DNA of 64,000 bases, from assembly GCF_000015265.1 (NCBI RefSeq), contig NC_008699.1:186001-250000 (forward strand). Reading direction: 5' to 3'. The notes under the pieces were generated by a model. The model searched no databases, had not been told where the DNA came from, and saw only the letters and a list, made by a program, of their open reading frames with translations. This document shows, in pieces, positions 22,506 to 31,018 of this stretch. The stretch is from Nocardioides sp. JS614. GTDB taxonomy: Bacteria > Actinomycetota > Actinomycetes > Propionibacteriales > Nocardioidaceae. A program made the translations under genes and the position numbers. Position 1 is the first letter of the stretch. Each line of letters opens with the position of its first letter.

Positions 22506-23549
22506 TCAGGGCGGCGGCGCGGTGCTGTCGCGCACCACGAGCGCGGTCGGCAGCAGGATCCGCTCGACCGGGTCCGGACGGTCCGGCCCCATGATCGCCA
22601 TCAGGGAGCGCACCGCCTCCTGACCCTTCCTGGCCACCTCCTGGTGCACGGTGGTGAGCTGAGGCCGGATGGCTGTCGCGAGCGGGGAGTCGTCGTACCC
22701 GACCACCGACAGGTCCTCGGGCACGCGCAGGCCCAGTGACTCCGCGACCTGGATCGTGGTGACCGCGAACGCGTCGGAGAAGCACAGCACCGCGGTCGGA
22801 CGGTCCGGCCGGTCGAGCAGGTCGCGCGCGATCTCCTCGACCGAGGGCCGGGGCCGGAAGGCGGCGGCGGCCACCACCGGCTCGATGCCGGCGGCCTCGA
22901 GGGCCTCGCGCCAGCCGGTCATCCGCTCGCTGGCGGGCCGGTTGGCCGTCGGCACCCCGGCGACGTCGAAGGTGCTGCGCAGGGTGATGATCGCGACCCG
23001 CGTGTGCCCGAGCTCGATCAGGTGCTCGGCCGCCGCGCGGGCCCCCGCGCGGTCGTCGACGTTGACACTGGGGGCGTCCGGGGCCGGCTCGCGGTCGACG
23101 GAGACCAGCGGCAGGCCGCGCCGCTCGAGCCACGCGATGTCGGGCGAGGCGGGGTCGCAGATGTAGACGATCGCGCCGTCCATCGCGACGTCGCGGGCCG
23201 GCACGTAGTCCGACGGCGCCCCGGCCGCGCCACCCGAGGTGAGCAGCGTGACGGCCAGCCCCTCGTGGGTGAGCGCGTCGGCGACCGAGGTCAAAAACTG
23301 GGTCGCGACGGCGTCCTGGAACGCCTCGCCGAGCTCGTCGGTGAGCAGCAGGCCGACCGAGCCGGTCCGGCCCCGGGCGAGGGCGCGTGCGGCCGGGTCG
23401 GGGCCGACGTACCCGAGCTCGTCGGCGGCCGCAAGGATCCGCTCGCGCAGCTCACCGGAGAGCTGATCGGGCCGGGAGAACGCGTTGGAGACCGTCATCC
23501 GGCTGACGCCGACGCGGTCGGCGATCGACTGGAGGGTCACCTTGGCCAT
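22506..23549 (-). CDS. LacI-family transcriptional regulator
   Basis: 347 residues. N-terminal HTH MAKVTLQSIADRVGVSRMTVSNAFSRPDQLS with the hinge helix around residues 50-60. The periplasmic-binding-type core includes VGLLLTDELGEAFQD, the typical VDRE/VNVDDRAGARAAAEHLIELGH box, AVLCFSDAFA and VVGYDDSPLATAIRPQLTTVHQ. Usually such proteins are repressors released by a sugar. It lies near a secreted GH13 amylase gene (23959-26736) on the same strand, so control of glucan use is a reasonable inference. The 67-codon gene upstream probably shares its promoter. Confidence 0.93.
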   Translation of the reverse strand: MAKVTLQSIADRVGVSRMTVSNAFSRPDQLSGELRERILAAADELGYVGPDPAARALARGRTGSVGLLLTDELGEAFQDAVATQFLTSVADALTHEGLAVTLLTSGGAAGAPSDYVPARDVAMDGAIVYICDPASPDIAWLERRGLPLVSVDREPAPDAPSVNVDDRAGARAAAEHLIELGHTRVAIITLRSTFDVAGVPTANRPASERMTGWREALEAAGIEPVVAAAAFRPRPSVEEIARDLLDRPDRPTAVLCFSDAFAVTTIQVAESLGLRVPEDLSVVGYDDSPLATAIRPQLTTVHQEVARKGQEAVRSLMAIMGPDRPDPVERILLPTALVVRDSTAPPP

Positions 23550-23599
23550 GGCCGGCCCAGTATCGCGGGTCGGCCGGGGCGTCGCGGGCCGCACCGCCG

Positions 23600-23803
23600 T
23601 CAGCTCGGCTGGCAGGCCTCGGTGGGCCGCGGCTCCACCCAGCGGGCGATCGCGCGCAGCTCGGCGGCCAGCCCGGCCCGGACCGCCCGTGCCGGCGCCG
23701 GGCGCGACGCGCGCTCGGCCACGACGGGCGCCTGGGGGCGGGCACTGGTGACGTGCGCCGCGGTCAGCCGGGTGGCCAGGTCCGCGGACAGCAGCTCGTT
23801 CAT
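23600..23803 (-). CDS. Small basic protein of unknown function ahead of lacI-family gene
   Basis: 67 residues beginning MNELLSADLATRLTAAHV, with Arg/Ala-rich middle and no signal peptide. The ATG has GAGGAG at ideal spacing and lies 33 bases after a clear promoter (-35 TTGACC, 17 bases, -10 TACTGT), so it is very likely expressed. The small size plus strong control suggests a regulatory or stress peptide; no family recognised. Confidence 0.62.
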   Translation of the reverse strand: MNELLSADLATRLTAAHVTSARPQAPVVAERASRPAPARAVRAGLAAELRAIARWVEPRPTEACQPS

Positions 23804-23830
23804 GACATCTCCTCGATCTGTGCAATCACG

Positions 23831-23871
23831 TACTGTACCGATACAGTAGCGGCGCGCGCTTTACCGGTCAA
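23831..23871 (-). promoter_or_regulatory. Promoter with overlapping palindromic operator
   Basis: On the minus strand, -35 TTGACC (23871-23866), a 17-base spacer and -10 TACTGT (23848-23843). The -10 forms one arm of the inverted repeat TACTGTA-TCGG-TACAGTA (23848-23831), a TetR/MarR-type operator geometry. A bound repressor would block the promoter of the 67-codon gene and probably of the LacI-family gene. Confidence 0.72.
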
Positions 23872-23884
23872 GTGAGGTTCGGGA

Positions 23885-23949
23885 CGATACTCCCTGACGG
23901 TTGCGCGCCGGATCCGCGGTGGGCGGCCCGTGATCGTCAGGGAGTATCG
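23885..23949. terminator. Terminator of the amylase gene
   Basis: 15-bp exact inverted repeat, CGATACTCCCTGACG (23885-23899) and CGTCAGGGAGTATCG (23935-23949), enclosing a GC-rich 35-base segment, ten bases after the amylase stop on the minus strand. Confidence 0.65.
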
Positions 23950-23958
23950 CGGGCGGGG

Positions 23959-26736
23959 TCAGCCGGCTGGTGCGACCGAGGGCTCGTGGCTGACCTGGTC
24001 CCAGGTGAACACGTACGTCGCGCCACCGGCCGGGACCGGGAGGGCGAGGTTGCTGCCGCCGGCGGCGCCACCCGCACCGTAGTTGACGTCCCAGGAGTCG
24101 TTGATCGCGACCTTCCACTCGTAGTCGCCGGCGGGCACGGTGAAGGTGCCGTGCCAGCGCCCGTCGGTGCGATCGAAGGTCAGGTGCGTGGCAGCGCAGC
24201 CGGGCTGCCAGTCCTCGGGGCAGCCGAGCTCGGACTGCAGGCTGCCGGCGACCGTCACCGAGTCGACCGCCGGCGCGGGCTCGGCGGTGGTCACCCTGAC
24301 CGGGGCGCTCGTGCCCTGCACGACGCCGGCCTCGCTGAGCGTGGCCCGGTAGCGCACCTCGGTGCCGAGCGGCAGGTCCGACACGTCGTCGGTCACGGTG
24401 TAGGCCGCAGCGGAGCTGTCGGTGCCCAGGCTCGTCCAGGGCCCATCGCCGACGCTGCGCTCGAACGCCACCGACTGCAGCGGCCGCTCCGGGTCGACCG
24501 AGGCGGTCACGGTCACCGGGTCGACCACGCTGACCGTGCCGCCGTCGGCCGGGCCCGTCACCACCACGGAGGTCCGTGGCACCGCGGTGGTGCGGGCCCG
24601 GGACCCGCGGGTGTGCCCGGCGTTGTCGAGCACGGCGGCCCGATAGCTCACGGCCGTCCCCGGGGTCTGGTCGGCGACGTCGTCGAACACCTGGTACGGC
24701 GCGTTGTCGTCGACCCCGATCGTCTGCCAGGCACCGTCGCCGATGCGGCGTTGGAAGGTCACCTCGTAGAACGAGGAGCCCGACACCTTGGCCCGCACGT
24801 GCATCCGGCCGTGCGCGATCGACGACGGCACCGGCCGGGCCACCGAGATCTGCGGAGCGCGCTCGGCGCGGGGGATCCGGTCGACCGAGCGGTAGACGGA
24901 GGTCGACAGCGCCGGGAGCGCGACGTCCAGGCCCCGGTCCGCGCGGCTCACCAGGCGGGCCGGCCCCGGCCCGTACACCTTCCGGAACTCGCCCTTCTTG
25001 AGGTACGTCGGCACCCGCCCCGAGTCGGCCTGCTCGCTGTTGTTCAGCGCCACGACGTACTCGACCCGATGCTCGCGGTCGACCCGCGAGAACGCGAACA
25101 GCCCGGCGCCCGGCGAGGAGTAGCGGACCTGCTGCGCCCCGTCGCGCAGGGCCGGGTCCCGCTCGGTCAGGTCGGCGAGGTCCCGGATCGCTCGGTACAG
25201 CGGGGCGTCGGTGACGAAGTTGTCGTCGGCGCCGGTGCGGTCGGTGCCGATCTGGTCGTCGTCCCGGTACTCCGGCACCTGGCTGGCGAACATCGTCTGC
25301 CGGGCGAGCTGGTCCCCGCCGTCGCCGGTGAAGCCCTGCTCGTCGCCGTAGTAGACGACCGGGTTGCCCCGGGAGAGGTACATCAGCTCGTGGGCCAGCC
25401 GGTCGCGCGCCACCAGTTCGGCGTCGTCGGCGCCGGGGTTGTCGGCCTCCAGGAAGTGCCCGATCCGGCCCATGTCGTGATTGCCGAGGAAGGTCGGCAG
25501 CGAGTAGGCGTTCGAGTCCGCGTCCGTGTACCAGTCGTCGTTGCGGAAGAACCGCGCCAGCCTGTCGCTGTCGAGGCTCTTCGACGCGAACCCCCGGGCG
25601 GCGTCCTGGAACGGGAAGTCCAGCACCGCCTGCATCCGATCGGTGGTGGTGTAGCGCGAGGTGAACGCCTTGGCGGCGGCGTCGCTGCCGTCGAGGGCGA
25701 CCTCTCCGAACATGAAGAACCCGGGGTTGCCGTCGGCCGCGGCGAGCTGCTGCATGGTCGGACCGAACCGCTGCCAGAACGCGTCGTCGACGTGCTTCAT
25801 CGTGTCGATCCGGAAGCCGTCGATGTCGAAGTCCTCGACCCAGGTGCGGTAGATGTCGATCATCCCGTCGACCACCGCCGGCTTCTCGGTGAACAGGTCG
25901 TCGAGGCCGAAGAAGTCGCCGTACTGGCTGTCCTCGCCGGAGAACGTCGTGTTGCCGCGGTTGTGGTAGTTCGTCAGGTCATTGAGCCAGGCCGGCACCT
26001 TGAGGTCCTGCTCGCCCGCGTCGAGCACCGGGGTGTACGGGAAGGACGTGGCCGGGTCCAGCACCGGGAACTGCGAGGTGCCGGCGTAGTCGCGGTCGTC
26101 GAAGGGGTTGCCGGCGGCGTCGCGGTAGGGCACCGCGTCCTTGGAGACGTACGCCGTGCGGTCGCCCTCCTCGTAGCCGATCACGTCGGCCGTGTGGTTG
26201 GTGATGATGTCGAAGTAGACCTTCATCCCCCGGTCGTGGGCGGCGTCCACGAGGTCGGCGAGGTCCTGGTTGGTGCCCAGGTGCGGGTCGACGGTGGTGA
26301 AGTCGGTGATCCAGTAGCCGTGATAGCCGGCCGACGGTCCGTCCTCGAGCTGGACCGGCTTGTTCTTGAAGATCGGCGTCAGCCAGATCGAGTCGGTGCC
26401 GAGGCCCTGGATGTAGTCCAGCCGGGAGCGCAGCCCGTCCAGGTCCCCGCCGTTGTAGAACCCCTTGGCGGCCGGGTCGAAGCCGGTGGTGAGCCGGTCG
26501 CCGGTGAGGCCGCCGCGATCGTTGTCCGGGTCGCCGTTCTCGAACCGGTCGCCCATGACGAAGTAGAAGTCCTCGTCGGTGACACCGGGGCGCGGGGCGT
26601 GCTGGGCGTACGCCGAGGGGCGGTGGCCCGGCCCGTCCGCTCGTGCAGGAGCCGCGGCGCCGGCCGGGGCCGCGAGGGTGACGCCGAGGGTCATGGCCCC
26701 CGCGAGGACGAGCGGTGCGGAAATCAGTTGGCGCAT
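23959..26736 (-). CDS. Secreted GH13 alpha-amylase/pullulanase-type glycoside hydrolase
   Basis: 925-residue exported enzyme for alpha-glucans. A signal peptide (about 1-32) precedes the GH13 barrel. Landmarks are FYFVMGDRFENGD, the conserved region I VYFDIITNHTAD, nucleophile Asp near 309 in GFRIDTMKH, acid/base Glu near 344 in FMFGEVALDG and transition-state Asp near 420 in LGNHDMGR. After the barrel C-domain come two beta-sandwich repeats (KVSGSSFYEVTFQRR.GDGAWQTIG and ASVDPERPLQSVAFERS.GDGPWTSLG) and a final X25-like starch-binding module (DGRWHGTFTVPAGDYEWKVAINDSW). ATG 26736 has GGGAGGG upstream. A GTGATC-GCC-GATCAC palindrome lies 19 bases before the start. Confidence 0.93.
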   Translation of the reverse strand: MRQLISAPLVLAGAMTLGVTLAAPAGAAAPARADGPGHRPSAYAQHAPRPGVTDEDFYFVMGDRFENGDPDNDRGGLTGDRLTTGFDPAAKGFYNGGDLDGLRSRLDYIQGLGTDSIWLTPIFKNKPVQLEDGPSAGYHGYWITDFTTVDPHLGTNQDLADLVDAAHDRGMKVYFDIITNHTADVIGYEEGDRTAYVSKDAVPYRDAAGNPFDDRDYAGTSQFPVLDPATSFPYTPVLDAGEQDLKVPAWLNDLTNYHNRGNTTFSGEDSQYGDFFGLDDLFTEKPAVVDGMIDIYRTWVEDFDIDGFRIDTMKHVDDAFWQRFGPTMQQLAAADGNPGFFMFGEVALDGSDAAAKAFTSRYTTTDRMQAVLDFPFQDAARGFASKSLDSDRLARFFRNDDWYTDADSNAYSLPTFLGNHDMGRIGHFLEADNPGADDAELVARDRLAHELMYLSRGNPVVYYGDEQGFTGDGGDQLARQTMFASQVPEYRDDDQIGTDRTGADDNFVTDAPLYRAIRDLADLTERDPALRDGAQQVRYSSPGAGLFAFSRVDREHRVEYVVALNNSEQADSGRVPTYLKKGEFRKVYGPGPARLVSRADRGLDVALPALSTSVYRSVDRIPRAERAPQISVARPVPSSIAHGRMHVRAKVSGSSFYEVTFQRRIGDGAWQTIGVDDNAPYQVFDDVADQTPGTAVSYRAAVLDNAGHTRGSRARTTAVPRTSVVVTGPADGGTVSVVDPVTVTASVDPERPLQSVAFERSVGDGPWTSLGTDSSAAAYTVTDDVSDLPLGTEVRYRATLSEAGVVQGTSAPVRVTTAEPAPAVDSVTVAGSLQSELGCPEDWQPGCAATHLTFDRTDGRWHGTFTVPAGDYEWKVAINDSWDVNYGAGGAAGGSNLALPVPAGGATYVFTWDQVSHEPSVAPAG

Positions 26737-26754
26737 GAGGTCCCTCCCGAGGAC

Positions 26755-26769
26755 GTGATCGCCGATCAC
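26755..26769. promoter_or_regulatory. Palindrome in the amylase leader
   Basis: GTGATC-GCC-GATCAC, exact, 18 bases upstream of the amylase ATG. Candidate operator for the LacI-type regulator, although it lacks the central CG of most LacI sites. Confidence 0.4.
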
Positions 26770-26829
26770 AGGTGCCAGCAACCTAGGGCCGCCGGCCGGG
26801 GGCCGCAAGAGGTGGGGCGGCCCCGATCC

Positions 26830-28140
26830 TCAGCGGCCGCCGGCCAGCTCGGTGCCGACGATCCAGCCCATGCCGAACGCCGAGAGCAGCCCGTTGCCGG
26901 AGCTGTAGCCGCTCGAGTCCGGGCCGGCGAGCCCGGCGGCCGTCCCGCCGCCGGCGCGCAGTCCCGGGATCGCCGAGCCGTCGGGGCGCAGCACCTGCCC
27001 GCGCGGGTCGACCACGGCGCCGCCCTGGGTGGCCAGCACGCCGTGGGTCACCCAGGCCAGGTGGTACGGCGGCGCCAGGCGCCGGCGCCCGGGCAGCGGC
27101 TCGAGCTCGGGGTCCGCGCCCAGCGCCGCGGCCAGGCCGGCCCGGTCGTCGTACGTCGTGAAGCCGACGGCGCGGATCGTCTCGCGCATCAGCTCGGACT
27201 CCCGGGTGGCGGCGTGCGCCTCGGCGTCCCAGACCAGCGCCGCCCGCTGGGCCGGCAGCCCCTGGAGCAGCCCGGCCAGGCTGGAGTAGCCGTGCGCCTC
27301 CTCGTCGACGAACCGGCGACCCTCGAGGTCGAGCAGCACCGCGCCGTAGAACGGCAGCGACGGGCTGACCCGGGTGCCGTGCCCGACGACCACCAGGCCG
27401 GAGCGCAGGCAGGCACCCATGTTCCGGAAGTCGGCGCCGAGCTCGGTGAGCCACGCGACGGCGTCGCCGGTGCTGGTCGACACCCCGCCGTAGAACGGGT
27501 CGCCCAGCGCCGCGCAGTGCTCCTTCATCAGGGCCGGGTTGGCCGCGAAGCCGTCCAGCGCGAGCACGACGGTCGAGGCGGAGGCCTCGATCTCGGTGTG
27601 GTTCTGCTCGACCACCAGGCCCGTGACCCGCCCGTCGGCCGAGGCGGTCAGGCGCATGGCGGGCGCCTCGTCGACCAGGGCGACGTTCGGCCGGGCAGCG
27701 AGTGCGTCGCGCAGGTGCCGCATCAGTCGGCGCCCGCCCTGGCGGCCGACGTCGCTGTGCAGCCGCGGCACGGACATGCCGGCGCGCGGCAGGTCGGTGC
27801 CGATCTCGATCGGGTAGCCGAGCCGGTCGGCGAGCCACTCGACGTACTGCGGGGCGGCCGCGCACAGCGCCTCGACGACGGAGGCCGCGGCGGTGTCGCC
27901 GCTGGCCGCGAGGATGTCCTCGGCGTGCCGGGCGGGGGAGTCGTCGATGCCGGCGGCACGCTGGAAGCGGGTGCCGCCGGCGGCGAGGCTGCCGCTGGAG
28001 ATCTCGGCGTTGCAGCCCTCGCGGGTGCTCTTCTCGAAGACCCCGATGACGAGGTCCGGGTCCTCGGCCGCACGCAGCGCGGTCAGCACGCCGCAGGCGC
28101 CGGCGCCGACGACCGCGACGTCGACCTCGATCCGCTCCAC
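26830..28140 (-). CDS. FAD-dependent oxidoreductase, fumarate reductase/KstD-like
   Basis: 436-residue flavoprotein; dinucleotide motif VAVVGAGACGVLTALRAAE at the N-terminus, the GRRFVDEE loop and a C-terminal FAD-binding GLRAGGGTAAGLAG...YSSGNGLLSAFGMG. This family reduces or desaturates carbon-carbon bonds next to a carbonyl or carboxylate (fumarate reductase, ketosteroid dehydrogenase, urocanate reductase). Last gene of a seven-gene leftward operon: its GTG start overlaps the racemase-like stop by one base. One of three paralogous flavoproteins in the operon and the most divergent. Substrate unknown. Confidence 0.85.
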   Translation of the reverse strand: MERIEVDVAVVGAGACGVLTALRAAEDPDLVIGVFEKSTREGCNAEISSGSLAAGGTRFQRAAGIDDSPARHAEDILAASGDTAAASVVEALCAAAPQYVEWLADRLGYPIEIGTDLPRAGMSVPRLHSDVGRQGGRRLMRHLRDALAARPNVALVDEAPAMRLTASADGRVTGLVVEQNHTEIEASASTVVLALDGFAANPALMKEHCAALGDPFYGGVSTSTGDAVAWLTELGADFRNMGACLRSGLVVVGHGTRVSPSLPFYGAVLLDLEGRRFVDEEAHGYSSLAGLLQGLPAQRAALVWDAEAHAATRESELMRETIRAVGFTTYDDRAGLAAALGADPELEPLPGRRRLAPPYHLAWVTHGVLATQGGAVVDPRGQVLRPDGSAIPGLRAGGGTAAGLAGPDSSGYSSGNGLLSAFGMGWIVGTELAGGR

Positions 28141-28934
28141 TAGAGGTCCAGCCCGTAGAAGGCGCGGGCGGCGTCGACCAGGCCACGCTCGGGACGGGAG
28201 TAGTGGAAGCCGGTCCGCGCGGGGTGCAGCCCGGTCGCCCGGTGCTGCGCCGCGCGCACCTCGGCCACCCGCACGCAGGTGCCCAGCGAGTCGAGCACCG
28301 GCACGTCGTCGACCCGCGAGACGCCCTGGTCGGCCAGGAACACGTTGAGCGGTCCCTCACCCGGGACGATCACGTTCGCGCCCTCGGCGATCGCCCGGCG
28401 GGCGGCCGCCTCGAACGCCGCCAGCAGCGGGCCCGGGTCGGCGTACGCCGCCATCACGTCGGTGAACGCGGCCTCGACCTGCACGATCGGACCGACGAGG
28501 GAGTCCAGCCGGTAGTTGCGCAGGTTGCGCCGCAGCTGCGGCTCGAGGGCCGCGATGAAGTTCACGATGCCGACCCGGTCGCCGAGCATCGACGCCATCG
28601 CGACCGAGGTCTGCCCGAACGCGACCACCGGGAGGTCGACCAGGGACCGCACCTCCTCGTAGGCGGTGTCCGGGATCGTCGCGATGAAGAACGCGTCGTA
28701 CCCCTCGTCCTGGGCGCGCAGCGCCGCACCGACGAACTGCTCCTTGTGCAGCCCGGCAAGGTAGGCGTGCCCGATGTGGGTGCCGGGATAGGCCGACGGG
28801 TAGGTGCCCGGTCGCATGCCGTGCAGCTCGACGGTCGTGCCGGGCGCGGCCTGGGCGGTCAGGTGCCGCTGGAGCGCGTCGCGGTAGTGCGGGACGTCGT
28901 CGAGGACGGTGAAGCTCTGGTGCCAGATCCTCAT
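28140..28934 (-). CDS. Asp/Glu/hydantoin racemase-family protein
   Basis: 264 residues of the Asp/Glu racemase fold, beginning MRIWHQSFTVLDDVPHYRDAL, like hydantoin-racemase relatives. The first half has FIATIPDTAYEEVRSLVDLPVVAFGQTS where the first catalytic Cys would be expected (FxxxCxxD); here the position appears to be Ile/Pro. The second half reads NVIVPGEGPLNVFL in place of a typical GCxxE. With neither cysteine obvious, it may be an isomerase or C-C lyase using other residues. Overlaps both neighbours, so translation is coupled within the flavoprotein operon. Confidence 0.75.
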   Translation of the reverse strand: MRIWHQSFTVLDDVPHYRDALQRHLTAQAAPGTTVELHGMRPGTYPSAYPGTHIGHAYLAGLHKEQFVGAALRAQDEGYDAFFIATIPDTAYEEVRSLVDLPVVAFGQTSVAMASMLGDRVGIVNFIAALEPQLRRNLRNYRLDSLVGPIVQVEAAFTDVMAAYADPGPLLAAFEAAARRAIAEGANVIVPGEGPLNVFLADQGVSRVDDVPVLDSLGTCVRVAEVRAAQHRATGLHPARTGFHYSRPERGLVDAARAFYGLDL

Positions 28935-30397
28935 GCGCCGACCCCGATGGTGGCCGCGGCCGCGCTGCCCGCGATCCGGCCGAACGTCGCGCCGCGCAGC
29001 ACCGACGTCGAGCCGGTGTAGTTGGAGTAGTAGAGCCCGGTGAGCTCGCCGGCGGCGTACAGGCCGGGGATCGGGCGCCCGTCGCGGTCGACCACCTCGG
29101 CCGCCGGGGTGGTCTTCAGCCCGCCGAACGTGAACACGTTGGCGGCCATGATCGGGTAGGCCTCGAAGGGTCCCTCGGCGATCGGGCGCGCCCAGTTCGA
29201 CTTCGGCGGCACCAGGCCGGAGGTGGCCAGCCCGTCGGGGGCCGTGTGGTCGAACGCCCCGTCGCGGCAGGCTGAGTTGTACGACGCGACCGTCGCGACC
29301 AGCGTGTCCGCGGGGACTCCGATGCGCTCGGCGAGCGCCTCCAGGGTGTCGGCGGTCACCGGCGCCTGGTCGGTGCGGATGCCGGAGCGGATGTTCGGCA
29401 CCGCCAGGCCCTGCTGGTCGAGGATCACCCAGGCGACGCCCTCGGTCTGGGCTTGGATGTCGCGGGTGGTGCGCTCGTACCACGCGTCGACCGGCCCGCG
29501 GGCCTCGTCGACGAAGCGGCGGCCCTCGCGGTTGACCAGGATCCCGTAGGGGAAGCAGAAGATCGCGGCCTCGGGCTCGCCCGAGCGCGGGTCCACCGGC
29601 TCGGCGTGGAAGAGCGAGAAGTTGCCGGCCGTCGCAGCGCCGAGCGCGAGCGCCATCTCCAGGCCCTCGCCCTTGTTGTGGTTGCCGCCGCGGGCGACGG
29701 GGCGCGTGGTCAGCCCGCGCTCGCCGTGGTAGCGCGCCATCAGCTCGGCGTTGCCCTGGTAGCCGCCCGACGCGAGCACGACCCGGCCGCGCAGCTCCAC
29801 CGGTCCGGTGGGCGTGTGGGCGAGCACCCCGGCCACCCCCGCCCTGCCGTCGGGGTCGGTGAGCAGCCGGCGCGCGGTCGTCTCGAAGCGGAACTCGACG
29901 CCGAGGCCGCGGGCGGCCTTGCCCATCGTCTCGACGATCGCCAGGCCGCCGCCGACCGGCGCCATCCGGGTGGTCGAGGTGGTCAGGAACGGGGTCGGCA
30001 GGAACTCGAAGCGCATCCCGTGCCCGCCCATCCAGGCCAACGTCTCGGGCGCCTCGGCGGCGAAGGTCGCGACGTAGTCGGGGTCGACGACGTGGTGGGC
30101 GCGGTAGAGGGCGGAGCGGCGCTCGGCCGGCAGCGCGGCGTCGCGCACCACGCTCGGGTCCGGGTGGCCCATGAAGTCGTCGACCAGGGCGTCCTCGAGC
30201 CCGTCTGCCGTCTCCTCGAGCGAGCGCATCCGCAAGAACGCCTCGGTGTAGCGGGTGTTGCCGCCGGTCTCGGCCTCGGTCGAGCGCTCCAGCAGCACCA
30301 CCCGCGCGCCGGCCTCGGCGGCAGCGCAGGCCGCGGACAGGCCGGCGACCCCGCCGCCGACCACGACGACGTCGTACTCCGCCACGGGGGCGCTCAC
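28931..30397 (-). CDS. FAD-dependent fumarate reductase/succinate dehydrogenase-like flavoprotein
   Basis: 488-residue flavoprotein. N-terminal EYDVVVVGGGVAGLSAACAAAEAG binds FAD; ERSTEAETGGNTRYTEAFLRM follows the tricarballylate dehydrogenase (TcuA) and fumarate reductase pattern. NRGEGLEM-type residues appear as GGNHNKGEGLEMALALGA, and the C-terminus has GLYAAGELTGLYYSNYTGSTSVLRGATFGRIAG. Predicted to desaturate or reduce a carboxylated substrate. GTG 30397 overlaps the isochorismatase-like stop, and its own stop overlaps the racemase-like start. TcuA-like activity on a tricarboxylate is one option; an alicyclic ring acid is another. Confidence 0.88.
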   Translation of the reverse strand: MSAPVAEYDVVVVGGGVAGLSAACAAAEAGARVVLLERSTEAETGGNTRYTEAFLRMRSLEETADGLEDALVDDFMGHPDPSVVRDAALPAERRSALYRAHHVVDPDYVATFAAEAPETLAWMGGHGMRFEFLPTPFLTTSTTRMAPVGGGLAIVETMGKAARGLGVEFRFETTARRLLTDPDGRAGVAGVLAHTPTGPVELRGRVVLASGGYQGNAELMARYHGERGLTTRPVARGGNHNKGEGLEMALALGAATAGNFSLFHAEPVDPRSGEPEAAIFCFPYGILVNREGRRFVDEARGPVDAWYERTTRDIQAQTEGVAWVILDQQGLAVPNIRSGIRTDQAPVTADTLEALAERIGVPADTLVATVASYNSACRDGAFDHTAPDGLATSGLVPPKSNWARPIAEGPFEAYPIMAANVFTFGGLKTTPAAEVVDRDGRPIPGLYAAGELTGLYYSNYTGSTSVLRGATFGRIAGSAAAATIGVGA

Positions 30398-30990
30398 GAC
30401 AGCCCGCCGATCAGCTCGTTCGCAGAGGTCACCGTCGCGAACAGCGGCAGCATGTTCTGCACCGAGAACTCGTGGAAGTCCGGACGGAACGACGCGCACA
30501 TGTCCTCGACGACCGTGACCTGGAGCCCCGCGTCGCTGGCGTGCCGGGCGGCCGACTCGACGACCAGGTTGGTCGCGACGCCGCCGAGCACGACCTCGCC
30601 GACGCCCTCGGCAGCCAGCACCTGCAGCAGCGGGGTGCCGACGAACGGGTCGACGCAGCCCTTGTCCACCACCGGCTCGCCCTCGATCGGGGCCAGCGCC
30701 TTGACGATCTGGGCCTCCGGGGAGTCGGCGAGCATCGCGCCCTGGTCGGGGTAGACGTCGAACCGGGCCAGCCGGTTGGTGCGCAGCCGGTACGTCGGGT
30801 CGAACGCGAGCCGGACGTGCACGACCAGCCAGCCGGCGTCGCGGGCGGCGCCCAGCACGCGCTCGGCGGTCGCGAGCACGTCGCGCTCGGCGACCTGCGC
30901 GGCCAGCGGGGGCATCCGCAGGTGCGGGCCCTCCTCGCACAGCGCGACCTGGTAGTCCAGGAGCAGGAGGGCCTTGCGGTTGTCGGTCAT
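30394..30990 (-). CDS. Isochorismatase-fold hydrolase lacking the catalytic Cys
   Basis: 198 residues. The fold is clear: KALLLLDYQVALC with the catalytic Asp, PVVDKGCVDPFVGTPL with the Lys, and GGVATNLVVESAARHASDAGLQVTVVED. In cysteine hydrolases the motif is GxxTNxCVxxTxRxA; here Cys is replaced by Val (VATNLVV). Isochorismatases proper also lack the Cys and hydrolyse a vinyl ether, so this enzyme may act on an ether or enol rather than an amide. Sits third from the 3' end of the operon, with a start 28 bases after the SDR stop. Confidence 0.82.
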   Translation of the reverse strand: MTDNRKALLLLDYQVALCEEGPHLRMPPLAAQVAERDVLATAERVLGAARDAGWLVVHVRLAFDPTYRLRTNRLARFDVYPDQGAMLADSPEAQIVKALAPIEGEPVVDKGCVDPFVGTPLLQVLAAEGVGEVVLGGVATNLVVESAARHASDAGLQVTVVEDMCASFRPDFHEFSVQNMLPLFATVTSANELIGGLS

Positions 30991-31018
30991 CGGGGTTCCT
31001 TCGTCGTCGGGGATGTGG

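Noticed and set aside
23872..28143. Uninterrupted 1423-codon frame on the + strand
   Set aside because: Antisense to the amylase and first flavoprotein; composition (His/Val/Gly/Arg-rich, no domains) is that of a mirror frame in high-GC DNA.
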